A stretch of DNA of 64,000 nt from Histoplasma ohiense (Eukaryota > Ascomycota > Eurotiomycetes > Onygenales > Ajellomycetaceae), in assembly GCA_017607445.1 (NCBI GenBank), contig JAEVHH010000005.1:4407001-4471000 (forward strand), in the 5' to 3' direction. A program made the translations under genes and the position numbers. Position 1 is the first letter of the stretch. Every line of letters begins with the position of its first letter. The notes beneath the pieces were generated by a model. The model worked only from the letters and a program-made list of their open reading frames with translations. It did no database searches and had not been told where the DNA came from. Of the stretch, positions 1 to 11,816 are shown piece after piece.

Positions 1-2
1 TC

Positions 3-125
3 GCCATTGTCCCTTCGACAATCAAACCCAATGGAGGCTTGGCTTGTGCTTTCGTTGCCAAGCTCGACCCGTGGCCCGTGCACACCCGCATGTCACAGCT
101 GATAGAGAAAAGTTGGAAAAGTTGA
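3..125 (+). other. possible 3' end of an upstream gene (partial)
   Basis: One frame is open from the window edge to a TGA at 123-125, about 40 codons of balanced composition. A second frame (from base 2 to about 200) is also open, so the choice is not secure. I recognise no domain. It could be the tail of a gene entering from the left, or chance. Confidence 0.15.
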
Positions 126-1080
126 ACTCTCAAGCCTTGAGGATGATTGCAAGCATTGTTTCAATAGTATATCGTTATAAAAAAAGAATGGTTGCTGAAT
201 GAGTTCGTAGTGTCGACAAGATAGCTGGTAACTGCTAACTAGAGATCAAGGTGATCAAACAAAAATATTTTGAATGATATCAATCAGAAGGCATGCTCTG
301 TTCACTGCACAGTGCACACCAAGAAATCCAGACAAAAATCACAAAGTGACAAGTTCACAAAGAAGAGCACAGAGTATGGAGTACTCCGTAGCCCATGCTT
401 ATTTCAGAACATAGTTCTTATTGGTCGTGTGTAAATCTCCCCATTTTAGCCCTCCCTTATGTCCTCGATACACATTTGAAGCATATCCCGTCCAGCAGTT
501 AGCCGACCACGGGAGTCCTTTTGGAACGTCACGAAACGTGGGATTTGCTATGAGAAGACAGGCACCGGCAGCCAATGGAGAGCTTAAACCCTGAACCGGT
601 GAATCCACTGGTGGCCGAGTCAACACTGGCGCTGAGGCTAGGCCCGAGCTAAAATACCGCCAGGCAAAGCAATGAGCGTAGCAGCGACTGTGGTTAGCTT
701 CAGGCCCCGGGCCGGGCTCAAGGAGTCAGAAGTCAGAAGTCAGAATAATCGCCCGTGTGGCGCAGGGGCCGGGGCCCAGCGGGCGAGCTCTTGTTGTTGT
801 TTGGTCGCCGGCTTTTTTTTTTTTTTCTCTTTTCTTTTTTTTTCTCTTTTCTTTTTTCTTCTTCCTTATTTCTCCCACCTTTCTTACCCCTTTTACATTC
901 GGGTTCCTGTTCCTGTGCCTGAACCATAACTGGTTAGCCTGGTGTCAGAGGATGATAAGGATAATGAAAAACACCTCGTGTGTCTACCGCGTTCATGAAT
1001 GGCGGACAACGAAGAGATCAGAAGAAGAAGAAGAAGAAGAAGAAGAAGAAGAATAACAGTAGTGCGGTAATGCAATATAA
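126..1080. other. intergenic region, no gene recognised
   Basis: Ordinary-composition DNA with normal CpG frequency. Short frames exist but are driven by low-complexity tracts. A pyrimidine/T-rich tract covers about 811-870. I see no RNA gene or mobile element here. Confidence 0.5.
1021..1053. repeat. GAA trinucleotide microsatellite
   Basis: Eleven uninterrupted GAA units. They produce Glu-rich or Leu-rich phantom reading frames on the two strands, which I do not annotate. Confidence 0.95.
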
Positions 1081-1283
1081 CAGTAAATGAATGAAAAGGA
1101 TCAGATACAAACCGTAACCATGTAGTCGAACCATTTTGTCTGTCGTCGTCGTCGTCGTTGTTTGTTCTCCTGATATTCTCTCCGTCTCCAGCCTCATCTC
1201 AGCCTCCTCCTCGTCTTTTCTCCATCAACAACTTCATCTTCTTCTCCTGCAATCTCCTCACAACGACAACAACACGCTCTCCT

Positions 1284-1318
<35 letters not shown>

Positions 1319-2169
1319 AGCCTGGGGTTGTCTGACCTGAGAGATCTCTCCGCCTGCCTAGCTGCCTGTCCGCCCTTTTTGCTTTCGCTTTTGTTTTTTT
1401 AATCCTTGACCTGTCTCTTCGTCCCATTCTAGCCGTTCGTCTGCGTGGTAACATGATATTTCAGTGACAGCAACTCATTTTCAATCAGTCGATCACGCAA
1501 TTCCAAAAACGCTTGGACACACTTGGACACGCTGGGGGCAGTTGACGGTGCACCAAAATGTAACTTTTTCTCTATTTTCATCCAGTTTCCCCCGCCTGCA
1601 CTTCTGATGCTGTGTGCCTCTTGTGTCTTGAATAACTCCTCCTTTGTGTACCGGCGTATCCGTTTTATAAATTCAAAAGACCAGTGAGATGTGCAGTTCA
1701 TGGACACCTTATCTTCTTTACTGTTTGTTGACATCTGCAGGCCAACCGCTAATGATCACTTCACAGAACATATGCAAGCCCCCCCTTTCGATGCTCCAGC
1801 TAAACCTATTGTGACCGCCTGTACGATCGCGCTTGAGATAGATTTTTCAACCCCTTTATTCCCCACCGCATTCGCATCCGCCTCTACTGCCTTGCATCAT
1901 TTTGCATCGGCCAGCCTTAGCCAAAGCTCCACGATTGTATTCAGTCACCACACACCTCTAACGTTCATGGACACGACAATTTGTTACATTAGTGGTTATT
2001 CCGATCTCTTTGGATATCGTGCGCGGATTCAATAATATTTCTTTCTCCCTCTCCCATCCTATCCTATTGCCTGTGTCCTCTTGTGTCACTTTTTCTCCCA
2101 AGTGGGTGACTGCAGGTTTGCATTTTCTCCTCTCGAATACTCTAGTCTGGCTACACAAGGCTTCCAAAC
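1081..2169 (+). promoter_or_regulatory. promoter and 5' leader region of the kinesin gene
   Basis: About 1.1 kb upstream of the kinesin start is rich in pyrimidines, typical of filamentous fungal promoters. It includes a short GTC run (about 1140-1158), a CT dinucleotide run (about 1288-1318) and further C/T-rich stretches up to the ATG. No TATA box stands out. The transcription start and any 5' UTR intron cannot be placed by eye. Confidence 0.45.
1288..1318. repeat. CT dinucleotide microsatellite
   Basis: Perfect alternating CT run of about 30 bp in the kinesin upstream region. Such tracts are common in fungal promoters. Confidence 0.9.
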
Positions 2170-5100
2170 ATGACTTCGACAATTCCACAGCCGTCACGAC
2201 CCTCCACAAATCCTCCTACCACTGCTCTCCCTCCGTTGCCCGTTTCAAAGTCAAAGAAGAACACCATCATGGCGCATTCGGAAAATCCTAAAGCTCCTTC
2301 GTCCACCCTAAAACCCTCGAAACTCCGCATACCCTCTACTTCGCCCCGGCCTTCTACCTTGGCCATGCCCCAATCGTCCAATCCTTCTTCTGGCGTCACT
2401 GCTCCAGGATCTCCCTCCGTTGGTCTCGCCCCGGGCAGTCCTGATAAAACCCTGCGTCGTGCGGTCAGCATTGCCGCCTTTCCCCAACCCCCTAAAACGG
2501 GAAATCGTCCCTCTCTCAACTCGAGTACTGCTTCACTCTCCCAACTTTCGACCAAATCACGATCCCCAGACCAGCCGAAACAAATCACTCCTTCTAGTAG
2601 TTTACGTCTTAAGAAAACGAGACCTTCTACTAGCTCGGGAAATACTTTCAAAGGACCTCCTACATCTAGAACACCTAGCCTCTTGAATAGCAGCGGCGAT
2701 GGGAAGTCTATTCCAAATGCGCTAAATGCTAGAAATTCCGAGGGTCATTTCAGTATTCCCTCTCCACCACAGAGCAGGAGCTCATCGGCCCAGGAATCCT
2801 ACTCAACTAGCGCCACAACCTACGATGACGTCGATGAAGGCGGACGAAGGGGACGGGAGGAATTCGACGCTACCTCTGGTAACGGAAAACGTTCCTCCAA
2901 GGGAAAAGAGTCAAAAGGAAATGTCATAGTGAGCGTCAGAGTTCGACCAGATGCGGGCAACTCAGAAAACTCCCAATCCGATGGAGAATGGATGGTCGAT
3001 GGCCGAAGATCGCTTGTGTCCCACCGTGGAAAGGAATCGGGTGATTACTTTTATGGTAAATTCCCTCGCAACAGTTGAAATATTATGAACTATTATTAGT
3101 AGCAACACTAACGTTGTCTACAGATAATGTATTTACAGCGCATGATGACAATGCTAGAGTGTACGATTCATGCGCGAAGCGTCTTGTTCGTCGGGTAATG
3201 GAAGGCTATCATGGCACCGTTTTCGCTTACGGAATGACTGGAACTGGAAAGACGTTTTCGATGCAGGGCACTGCTACGTCTCCAGGTGTTATCCCCCTAG
3301 CTATTACTGACATATTTTCCTACATCAGGGAAACTCCACATCGCGAGTTTCTACTTCGTGTCAGTTATCTGGAAATTTATAATGAGAAAATCCACGACTT
3401 GTTGTCACCACCTCCTTCTGGGACAGGCCCTGGAGCTGCCCAACAGGAGGAAATCAAGCTGAGAGAAGACAGCAAACGTGGTGTATACGCCTCCCCTTTA
3501 AAGGAGGAAATCGTGCAAAGTCCAACCCAATTATTGCGAGTTATTGCGAGGGGTGACCATGCCCGGAGGACCGGAAGTACCCAATTTAACGCACGCAGTT
3601 CCCGGAGTCATGCCGTTGTGCAAATTGTGGTGGAAAGTCGAGAACGAGCTCCTGCAGGGAACTCTTCGCAGGAGAAGCGTACTGCAATAGTTCCGGGTGG
3701 AGTGCGTGTCTCAACCCTGAGTCTGATTGATCTTGCAGGGTCCGAACGTGCCGCGGAAAACAAGGAACGGAGAACCGAAGGTGCTCACATTAATAAGAGC
3801 TTACTTACTCTAGGCACGGTCATTGCCAGGCTTTCAGTAGATAGGGATAAAAATGGCAACCCCACTGATCGAGATGGAAAACATTTGCCATACCGCGATA
3901 GTAAACTAACCCGGCTACTGCAACCTGCTTTGTCAGGCAATTCTCTTGTCAGCATCCTTTGCACTCTTCAAATAGGATCCAGTGGGAGTGCCGCATCTGC
4001 CAATTCTCACACGGGAGAAACATTGAATACGCTGAAATTTGCAGCCAGGGCGAAGAACAACATTGTCAGCCACGCCAAAAGGGCAGAGGATGCCCTGGGT
4101 GGCGGCGCGGGAGATGCCGGTAGTCGCGTTCTTTTGGAGCGTTATCGCATGGAAATCCAATCACTCAGATCCCAACTTGAAGGCCAAGCGAAAGCTCAAA
4201 ACGAGAAGGAGGAGAAATGGGAACGGAAGATGCTCGAGAAAGAGGCAGAGAATCGGCATGAGGAACAGATGCTAGAAATGCAACTCGCGCGGACTGCGCT
4301 CAAGGAGCGAATCGAACATTTGAACCGTTTGATTTTATGCTCCAAATCAACTGGTGTGAATTCAAATGGGAATATCTCTGCATTCGGAAGGATTTCAGGG
4401 ATCTCTGTTGGAGGCAATGAGTCTGGCATCAGGTCTATTCGATCCTCGGCATCTCAGTCAACTTTGGGCGCGAGTGGTACCGCTCTAAATCGATCCGCCT
4501 CTATGCTTTCAATGCGAAGCCACAGCGCAATGGCTTCAACGCAACAATCAAACTCCTCCCATTTTGCCAACAATGAATACGAGGACGACACGATGGGCGA
4601 GTTTGCCGATGGGATGGCAAGTCTCCAGATGCAAGTCAACGCGCTTCAAGCAGACCTCACCGATAAAAACCGATACATCTCAACCCTCGAACGGCGACTT
4701 CTACAAGCTCGCCGATCAAGTCATTCGCGCATGTCCATGGGATTTTCTCATCTCAAAGGCGCAATGGCATCAGCAGATGACGCGGAGGTGATGACCTTGC
4801 TTCGCGAGAAGGACATGGAAATATCAGAATTGCGTATCCAGCTGGATGACAAGGATAGAATGGTTGCAGCGTTGCGTTCAGCGGCGCGCCAACGAGACTT
4901 CGCGCAATCGACGCCCGAGTCGATACCTCCCGAAGTAAAGCAGAAACCAGGTCATCAGAGCGTCGAAAGCAATAACAGCAGCTCAACTAAGAGTGGAGTT
5001 GGCGCTATGGGGACGATTAGTCCTGTTGCACTCCTGTCCCCTGTGAAGATAGGCGTGACGGAGAAGGAAAAGCAGAAGGAAACCGAAGAGCTGGAGAGAA

Positions 5101-5345
5101 GAGAGGAGAAGGAGAAGGAGAAGGAGAAGAAACGACGAAGCGTTGATGAAATGTCGCGAATGCTTGATGAGATGATCCAGGATAGGGTCGAAAGCGGTCA
5201 TTTGGTGAAGGGGACCCGAGGTAGCGTGCGGGTTGCTAATGGCGACGGCAGGCGACAATCGTCCTCAGGATCGAATACTGTACCCGGAATGAGCGCGATG
5301 GTAAGCGCCCTTCGCGGCTCGGCCGCAGATGTTCCATCCTCATGA
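2170..5345 (+). CDS. kipA: kinesin-7 family motor protein (KipA/Tea2/Kip2-like), join(2170..3055,3124..5345)
   Basis: Plus-end-directed microtubule motor of the kinesin-7 group. In fungi its relatives carry polarity and tip proteins along cytoplasmic microtubules to the growing apex. Splicing gives about 1,035 residues. Residues 1-250 are a Ser/Pro-rich, basic, probably disordered extension typical of KipA/Tea2. The motor runs from NVIVSVRVRP (251-260) to the neck at about 610. It has the P-loop GMTGTGKT (332-339), switch I NARSSRSH (451-458) and switch II DLAGSE (498-503). The P-loop with GMTGTGKT in an AYGMTGTGKTFSMQG context is what points to the Kip2/Tea2 group. Predicted coiled coils follow (about 640-720 and 800-860). 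A Lys/Glu-rich helix lies near 960-1000, and a low-complexity tail ends at TGA 5343. No catalytic motif is broken. The start is the first in-frame ATG of the open exon. Codon use and CpG content are normal, in sharp contrast to the repeats that begin 1.3 kb downstream. The subfamily assignment is less certain than the kinesin call. Confidence 0.93.
3056..3123 (+). other. spliceosomal intron in the kinesin gene
   Basis: 68 bp with 5' splice site GTAAAT, branch-point CTAAC at 3108-3112 and 3' CAG. It contains an in-frame stop if retained. Removing it joins the motor beta strand ending DYFY to DNVFTAHDD, which restores the conserved kinesin F-D-x-V-F region. Exon 1 contributes one base and exon 2 two bases to the Asp codon. 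Confidence 0.95.
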
Positions 5346-6659
5346 TTTTCTGCTTTCTCTCTCTCTCTCTCTCTTTTTTTTTTTTTTTTTTTTTTTTTTT
5401 CCATTCCTCTTACCTTTTGATGTCGAGGCCGAGTTGGCGCCAGGGATGAAGAGGAGGATCCTGTGATTTCCTCCTTGCATTCTCACCGCCTTCTCTCACC
5501 TTACAAGGTCCCTCTCCTGACGGCGTTCTACGAGCGTCTTCGTTTGTGGCTGTACATCTTTTTGTTGTACCACTCACATCCCCCCTTTCGTTGCATGTTT
5601 TTTAGTTCACGTTCTTCATCTTTCCCACGTCTTTTAAACCTTTCTTGTATAGTAGTAGCTTCTGTTTCTCTTCTGATACCCATAATCCTTGACGTCGCCA
5701 TATTTGTTTTGAAAACATTTCTTTCAATTACTTACCACTTTTTTTGGCCTCACTTCGTCTTAATTCGCATCAACAAAGCCCATTTTTCCACAAGGACTGG
5801 TTTGGTAGTGTATTATGCCTTTTCTTCTCATTTTTCTTCTTCCTTCAATATTGGCCACTTCTTTCTCGTCACCTAAGATTCTAATCGGCATATTTTTTCT
5901 TATGTTGCAGCATTTCATTACGACTTCGCCTATTTCATCATTCTCGTGCCAGCCATAGGGTTTCTCCTCTTCCCCTTCTTCTTTTTTTCTTACCTTTTTT
6001 TTTTCCACCTTATGTTTTTGGTCTGTCACTATTTATGTAGCTAAACTTACCTATCTTAAATAATGAGGAAACGGGAGAATGAGAGACAAGAATGGGGTTA
6101 AAGATGCTTATCTCACCATATTTACTCTGTCTTGCTGTGTTTGCTTTGCAATTTGCTCGCCGCTTGTTTTCCTATGTGTTTTATTTCTTCCACTGTTGAC
6201 TGCCAGCTGGTTCCCTACAATTCGTGGAATCGTGTAACCGGGTGCCTCGTCGGCTCTTCCATGATATCGACCTCGGCGGGATCTGTGGAGTGAACAACCT
6301 TGGGATTGCCATTCTTCGTGTTTTGTTTTCAGAATGTATTTATTGATTTCTTTGCATCAAAGATAAAACCGTTGCCAGCCGAGATAACAATACATACATA
6401 CGCCTTCAATTCGAGCCCCTCCCTGCGCGATGTCTTGTTTGGAACCAGGTCAATCGCCAAACCAATCCCTGGTCGGAATACAGTACCGCGGTGTTGTCGA
6501 TTGCACAGATTCCCGATGCTCTTCGGTCTGCTCTCCAGTGTCTCTACGCTGTAGTACTCCGCTCTGGGTTGGTCGCCGCCTGGAAGACGTTGGGCACCAC
6601 AGCATCGAGGAAAAGTCCTCTGTCAAGTTTCAGCCTGATTTATGTCCCCGACAGTAATA
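5346..6659. other. kinesin 3' region, T/CT-rich, no gene recognised
   Basis: A CT run followed by a T run (about 5353-5400) starts 8 bp after the stop. The rest to about 6,250 is pyrimidine-rich. This is probably the 3' UTR and terminator zone, but no single poly(A) signal is convincing. Bases 6,250-6,650 are more GC-rich with several CpGs and short open frames on both strands, none recognisable. Normal host composition ends here. Confidence 0.5.
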
Positions 6660-6762
6660 ACAAAATAATAAACCCCAGACAGAAATCTGTCATCATTCAA
6701 AAATCCAATAAAAATCTCTCTTTATATTATAGAAAAACCAACTTTTTCCCTGAAAAAAATAC
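6660..6762. other. AT-rich transition zone
   Basis: Composition changes here from host-like to A/T-rich. I see no gene or recognisable element end. Confidence 0.4.
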
Positions 6763-6834
6763 TGTAACATGACCTCACGTGATATCACATGAACCCTATC
6801 AAATCCATGAATTGATTGAACAGCTCTCTGTACA
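6763..6834. repeat. LTR-like fragment with CACGTG palindrome
   Basis: Begins TGTAACATGACC, the TG start common to LTRs in this window. It contains an 18-bp near-perfect palindrome at 6775-6792 (TCACGTGATATCACATGA, one CpG apparently lost). It is cut at 6835 by a family-1 LTR. The family is unknown and no partner copy is in the window. Confidence 0.3.
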
Positions 6835-7109
6835 TGTAACAGATGTACTTCAATTAACAATCTAGCACTATTCTAAATACAGATTATGAATTGATTAAGA
6901 AAAGAAAGAGAAAAGAAATCAGAAGAAAAAATTGTACAAAGAGAATTCTTATAGAAAGAAAATCAGAATGAAAAAAACTGTCTCACAGTGAAGCACTAAG
7001 CAGAAGATCATTAAGAATTATATGAAAGAATTATTAGAACTACATAAATATGAAGCATGAAATAGAAGAGATTACACAGAAGAATTGTTAGAGACTATAC
7101 AAATATAGA
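6835..7109 (-). repeat. family-1 LTR, truncated (oldest remnant)
   Basis: Matches the first 275 bp or so of the family-1 LTR (TGTAACAGATGTACTTC start, A/G-rich body). It is then interrupted by the LTR of element 3A at 7110. No CpG remains and the sequence is the most diverged of the family-1 LTRs. Its other half is not visible. Confidence 0.8.
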
Positions 7110-7380
7110 TGTAATAGATGCAACGGAGATATCTATATTAGAAAATAGCTATATGATGATAGAAGAACACAGAACACATCAGAATTAATAAGAATGAATA
7201 TAGCACACAGCATTATAGATGGCTGTAGAGTATGATGATTGTCTATATAATGCTTGCTGATATCTGTAGATATTAAAAGATCAGTGATTAGCTTTGAATA
7301 ATAGAGATTGCTATCTTCTTAACATTCTATATATGTACTTCACACTACTTTTATAACTATATCTATAACTATCTCTTACA
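7110..7380 (+). repeat. 5' LTR of element 3A
   Basis: 271 bp, TGTAATAG ... CTCTTACA, same length as both LTRs of 3B. Only one CpG survives, close to the outer (left) end. Confidence 0.93.
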
Positions 7381-7600
7381 ATTCTAATTGCTCTAAACTT
7401 TATTTGAGTGATCTGTTGTTACACACATCTACAATAAAACATGCAATGTTAGTTAAAACATGTAAGATGATTTTGATATGTGCAAAATTTCTTGAAAATC
7501 AATCTGAATTCTCTACTGTCTCTGATGATCACAATGTGTGCTTGCAACAGTTGAATAATCAAATCTGTAAATAAGAGCAGCAACTAGCTATTCTGCATAC

Positions 7601-8197
7601 TGTAACAGGCGTACTTCGATTAACGATTTGGTACTATTCTAATTACAGATTATGAATTGATTAAGGAAAGAAAGAGAAAAGAAATCAGAAGAAAAGGTCA
7701 TACAAAGAGAGTTCTTATAAAGAAAAGTTCAGAGTGGAAGAATATCAGAAGCCACTTCACAGTGGAGTGCAGAGTGGAAGAACATTAAGAGATATGTATA
7801 AGAATTGTTAGAAGTTATATGAATGTGGAATATGAGGTGGAAGAATCATTGAGAGCTATATGAAAGAATCATTAGAGACTACACAAGTGCAGAACACAGA
7901 GTGGGAGAATGTAAGAAGCTACACAGAAGAATTGTTAGAGACTACACAAGCATGAAACACAGAGCAGAGAAATATAAGAAGCTATGCAGAAGAATTGTTA
8001 GAGACTACATGAGTGCAGAGTATAAAGTGAAAGAATATTAAGAGCTATGCAGAAGAATTGTTAGAAACTATATGAGCACAAAGCACAGAGTGAAAGAACA
8101 TTGAGAGTTATGTGAGATCACAATGATCAGAAACAAGTGAATGCAGAAGAAGAGTTGATTGCATAAATTAATTACTAACAGATACTAATCTATCACA
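7601..8197 (-). repeat. 3' LTR of element 1A
   Basis: 597 bp. Three CpGs lie in the first 26 bp at the outer edge and none in the remaining 570 bp. The adjoining polypurine tract (TTATCCCTCTC at 8198, read on the minus strand) marks the 3' LTR boundary. It is 63 bp longer than the 534-bp LTR of most copies, exactly one internal repeat unit. Confidence 0.95.
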
Positions 8198-11100
8198 TTA
8201 TCCCTCTCTATCAGAGTGAGTGAGAACTTGTAGATGTTGAGAATGGCAGTGTTCTTCAAGACAGATGCAGGTTCTCAGATTGAATGATTGTATTCTACTC
8301 ATTTGACAAGGTATTCACAGCAGTGGTGGTTGATTCTATCATCAAGAATTGCTTTGATTTTCCACTTGAGTTCATTGTCTTCTTCTACAATGACAGATGG
8401 CTGTCAATCAGAGGTTCTCTGTGAGGGGAATGAATTCTCAGCTGTGAGTCAAAGCAGATTTGTATGAAAGATGTTGTGGATGTCAGACAGAGTGTTGAGT
8501 TGATAATCATGTGTGTCTAGCACTTCCTTCACTGTATACTTGATATGACAGTAATCTAGCATACATGAGAAGTGATTCATTCTTATGTTCTTGAGATTCA
8601 GTCAGACTTTGTCTTCTACATAATATTGAGTTACAGAACTTCTTCTGATATTCATTTGATTCTTATAATCTTGCTGAATGCTGATCATTGAAGCTTCTGC
8701 TCATTTGCAGACTTTCTTCAGCTTGCTCACAATATTCTCTGTCATCTGTATAAGACTGCAGATGTGTGTGGTTTCTCAGAGAGTCTCAGAGAAGTTCAGA
8801 ACCTCTAAGTTGTATCTGTATAGAAGAAAGAATGAGCTTACATCTGTCATAGTGAAATCTCAACTGTTAATTGCAATCTCAGTGTGTGACAGCAGATTGC
8901 TTCAGTTGTCTTGTGTGTAATTGCAGAACTTACAGAGAATGTTCTTTATTATTTATATCATTCTCTCAGTAGCTTCATCAGTCTCTGAGTGATACACTGT
9001 TGATAACTTTCATTTGATTCTTAATAATTGGCATACACAGACTCAGAGTGTGCTGACAAATTGACTGTTTCTATCTGACACAATGAATGAAGACAGACTG
9101 TGTATACAATAGAACAGGCTTCTGATGAAGACATCTGCAACTACTTTGATGTTCATCTTATCACAGAGCTGTAGTATTACACCCTTGCTGAGTTGATTGA
9201 CAATGACTAGAATATTTGTAGAATCTTCACTTTTGAGTAAGGAAACTGCAAAATCAATAGCTATATTGCATCAAGTTCAGTTGAGGACAGGTAGAAGCTT
9301 CAGCATCTCTTTTCAGCATTCACATCATACAATCACTGAGCCACAGTGATCACAGTTGTGTACAAACTGGTGTATATCTTTCAACATATCTGATCAGTAG
9401 AATTCTCAGATGATGATGTTGTACATGATTTCATATTCTGAGTGCTCAGTCATCAGTGAGTCATGAATTTCTTGTATGATCTGTGTTTGTAGAGGTTCTG
9501 AATCAGAAATCCATCATCTATCTTGAAAGTGTAAGCAGTTGTCATCATTGATTGAATATGCTGAGATATCTGTTCTTGAATATACACCTGCAGAGAATCA
9601 AGATGCTTTACTTTGTATGACTTCAGTGACTTGCTGTCAGAATTCATCTGCTTCTGCTGCTAGTCTCCACTGTTCTTTAAGTGAGGGTTCTTGAGCTTGG
9701 AACTGATTGATATGTACACAGAGTTTGTCTGATTGTGTAGAACTTTCTATAATCATGAGATTGATTAACTGATGCTCTCAGTGTTTCCATCTGTCATCTA
9801 GATCATCAGATGGTATATCTTATTCTTGATGAGACAGAGCATCTGCAAGAGTGTTCTCTACTTCAGATCAATAACAAATTGTGAATGAAAAACAGCTAAG
9901 AAACAATGATCAATGCATATGTCTTTTGATAAGCTTACAAATGATTGTGAAGTATTCTAAGTTCTTATGATTGATAACAATCTCAAACTTCTCAACACTC
10001 ATAAGTTTGAACTCTTATTCTTCAAGACATTGTATGATTGCTAGAAGCTTCTTGTTGTAGATCTTGTAGTTGCATTCAGTGGGTGATATCTTTTTTGAAA
10101 TGAAGGTACAGAGTTGTAGAACATCTTCATTATCATATTGTATTAGTGTCTCATCTACTATGTAATCTGAGATATCTGTTTTGAGAATTGTATGTTTATC
10201 TGAATTGAATGATTGCAGCATTGGAGCATTTGTGAACATACACTTCAGCTTTTTGAATGCTGTGTCTGCTTTGTCAGTTCATTGAAACACAGTGTCTTTC
10301 TGAGTCAGGTTCATCAGTGATTGTACAATATTGAAGAAGTCTTTGATGAATCTTTGATAGAAGTTGACAAATTCTAGAAAGCTTCTAGTCTCTTTTACTG
10401 AGACTGATGCCTCCCAGTTGAGGATTGCTTCCATCTTCTTAGAATCCATGTGTACATCTTTTTCAGCTTTGATGATGAATTCTAGATAGATTGTAGACTT
10501 GATCTCAAAGTCACATTTGTCAATGTCCACTTGCAGTCCAGCTTTACATAGACAGTCAAGCACTTGTCATATGTGCTTGCAGTGCTCAGTGAGCAGTCCA
10601 TCAGTGAAGATCAGAATATTGTTCATGTACACTGAGGTGATCTCATCAAGCAGATCTTGTAGAGCTCAGTTAATGTATTTCTGAAATGTGCTTGAGGTGT
10701 TCACTAATTCAAAGGGGGTCACTGTCCATTTGTATAATTCATAATGTGTATGAAAAGTGGTTAGTCATTCATCATCTTCATTAATCCTTATCTTATAGAA
10801 GGCTGCAGAGATGTCAAGCTTCATAAATCATTTTGCTTTTTCTATTCATTTGAGTATTTCATTGATGAGTGAGAGAGGGTATCAGTTCTTCCATGTAATC
10901 TTGTTGAGTTCTCAGTAGTCAATGCAGAATCATAAGCCTTCTTCTGATTTCTTCACAAACAGTACAGATGCTGCAGTGAGTGAGTTGCTAACACAAATGA
11001 AGCCTTTGTCCAGTAATTCATTGAGTGTTTTTCATAGAATGAGAAGCTCATTGCATGACATGCTGTAGAGAGAACTTCAGAGTGGTTGCAGATTCTTATC

Positions 11101-11816
11101 ATCTTTCTTGATGAGCTCAATTGTATGATCTATATCAGATTCTCAGTGAGAGGGAAGCTTTTCAGCTTCTTTCTCATCAAACATGTCTGTGAAGTCTTCA
11201 TATGATTCAGATAGTTTCTTGCACAGTTTCTTGAGATCTTTGAGTTCTAACTTTTCTAACACTTTTTTGATATCTGTCATGCTAGCAGTGAACACTTGGA
11301 TGTTCTTCTTCTCATGCATTTGATGAGTTAGTAGTTTGTACACTTCTGCTGATATCTGAGTGAGATCAGTGGTTCTATTAACATTCTTCTTGTAAACACA
11401 GTCATCTTCTGGGAAAATAAGGCAGTGATTGTGTGTGTTCAACAAGGTTCCAAATTCTGTGAGTCATGATAGACCAAGCATTAGATTGTACTCAAGGCTT
11501 TGTATTTCATATGTGTATACATTCTTTTTCTCATGTTCTTCTATGTTGACATTAAATCTTACCATGTTGTAGAAGGCTGATCCTCTGGGGTCATCAAATC
11601 CACTAAGCTTACATAGCTTGAAAAAGAGAATACACTGAAGCTTATACTTCTCAATCAGCTGGGTGTCTATAAGAGTGTAATGAAGGAAACCACTGTCTAT
11701 CATTGCTCATACATTGACTAGATTATTTACAATGACAGAGATCATGATTGTGTCTGCTTGCATCTTCTGCTCAAATCTTTAGCTAGCTTTCTGCTTCTTG
11801 AGCTCTCATCTGTGTT
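8185..11816 (-). pseudogene. pol of element 1A: protease-RT-RNase H-integrase-chromodomain (broken)
   Basis: One frame, -1 relative to gag, holds every pol domain in Ty3/Gypsy order. The protease has active-site MIDSGF (DSG near 11689-11697). In RT the catalytic box reads YMNN (near 10618-10629) instead of Y-x-D-D, so catalysis is lost. RNase H begins near 10240 (...TDISDYIVD). Integrase has the zinc-binding HNCDHC motif, and its acidic residues appear present (AIDFAVS, SDRNSQF, TDEATER). A chromodomain near 8215-8380 has YLVK followed by TGA where the aromatic-cage Trp of KWxxY belongs. Stops are nearly all TGA at expected Arg or Trp positions. The frame runs through the polypurine tract and stops at TAG 8185-8187, inside the LTR. 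Confidence 0.93.

Noticed and set aside
672..1402. Frames rich in Phe, Glu, Leu, Val or Ser around 672-1402
   Set aside because: Produced by the T-rich, GAA, GTC and CT simple repeats.
5463..5876. 137-codon hydrophobic plus-strand frame after the kinesin
   Set aside because: Composition follows the T/C-rich DNA. No family motif, no plausible gene structure, likely 3' UTR or intergenic.
6430..6657. Short frames on both strands in the GC-richer patch before the nest (including a 31-codon minus frame ending at 6544)
   Set aside because: Several overlapping frames are equally open and none is recognisable. Possible gene remnant, but unsupported.
8678..8920. Plus-strand frames recurring in family-1 copies (also at 25944, 42911, 61406; 10499, 27720, 33471, 44733; 29238, 34980, 49511)
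   Set aside because: They lie exactly antisense to integrase, RT or gag and recur only because the element recurs. No independent features.
9453..9647. Minus-strand frame of 64 codons in 1A (similar at 46947)
   Set aside because: It is in a different frame from pol, over the RNase H-integrase linker. The pol frame there reads with family-like motifs, so this is a shadow.
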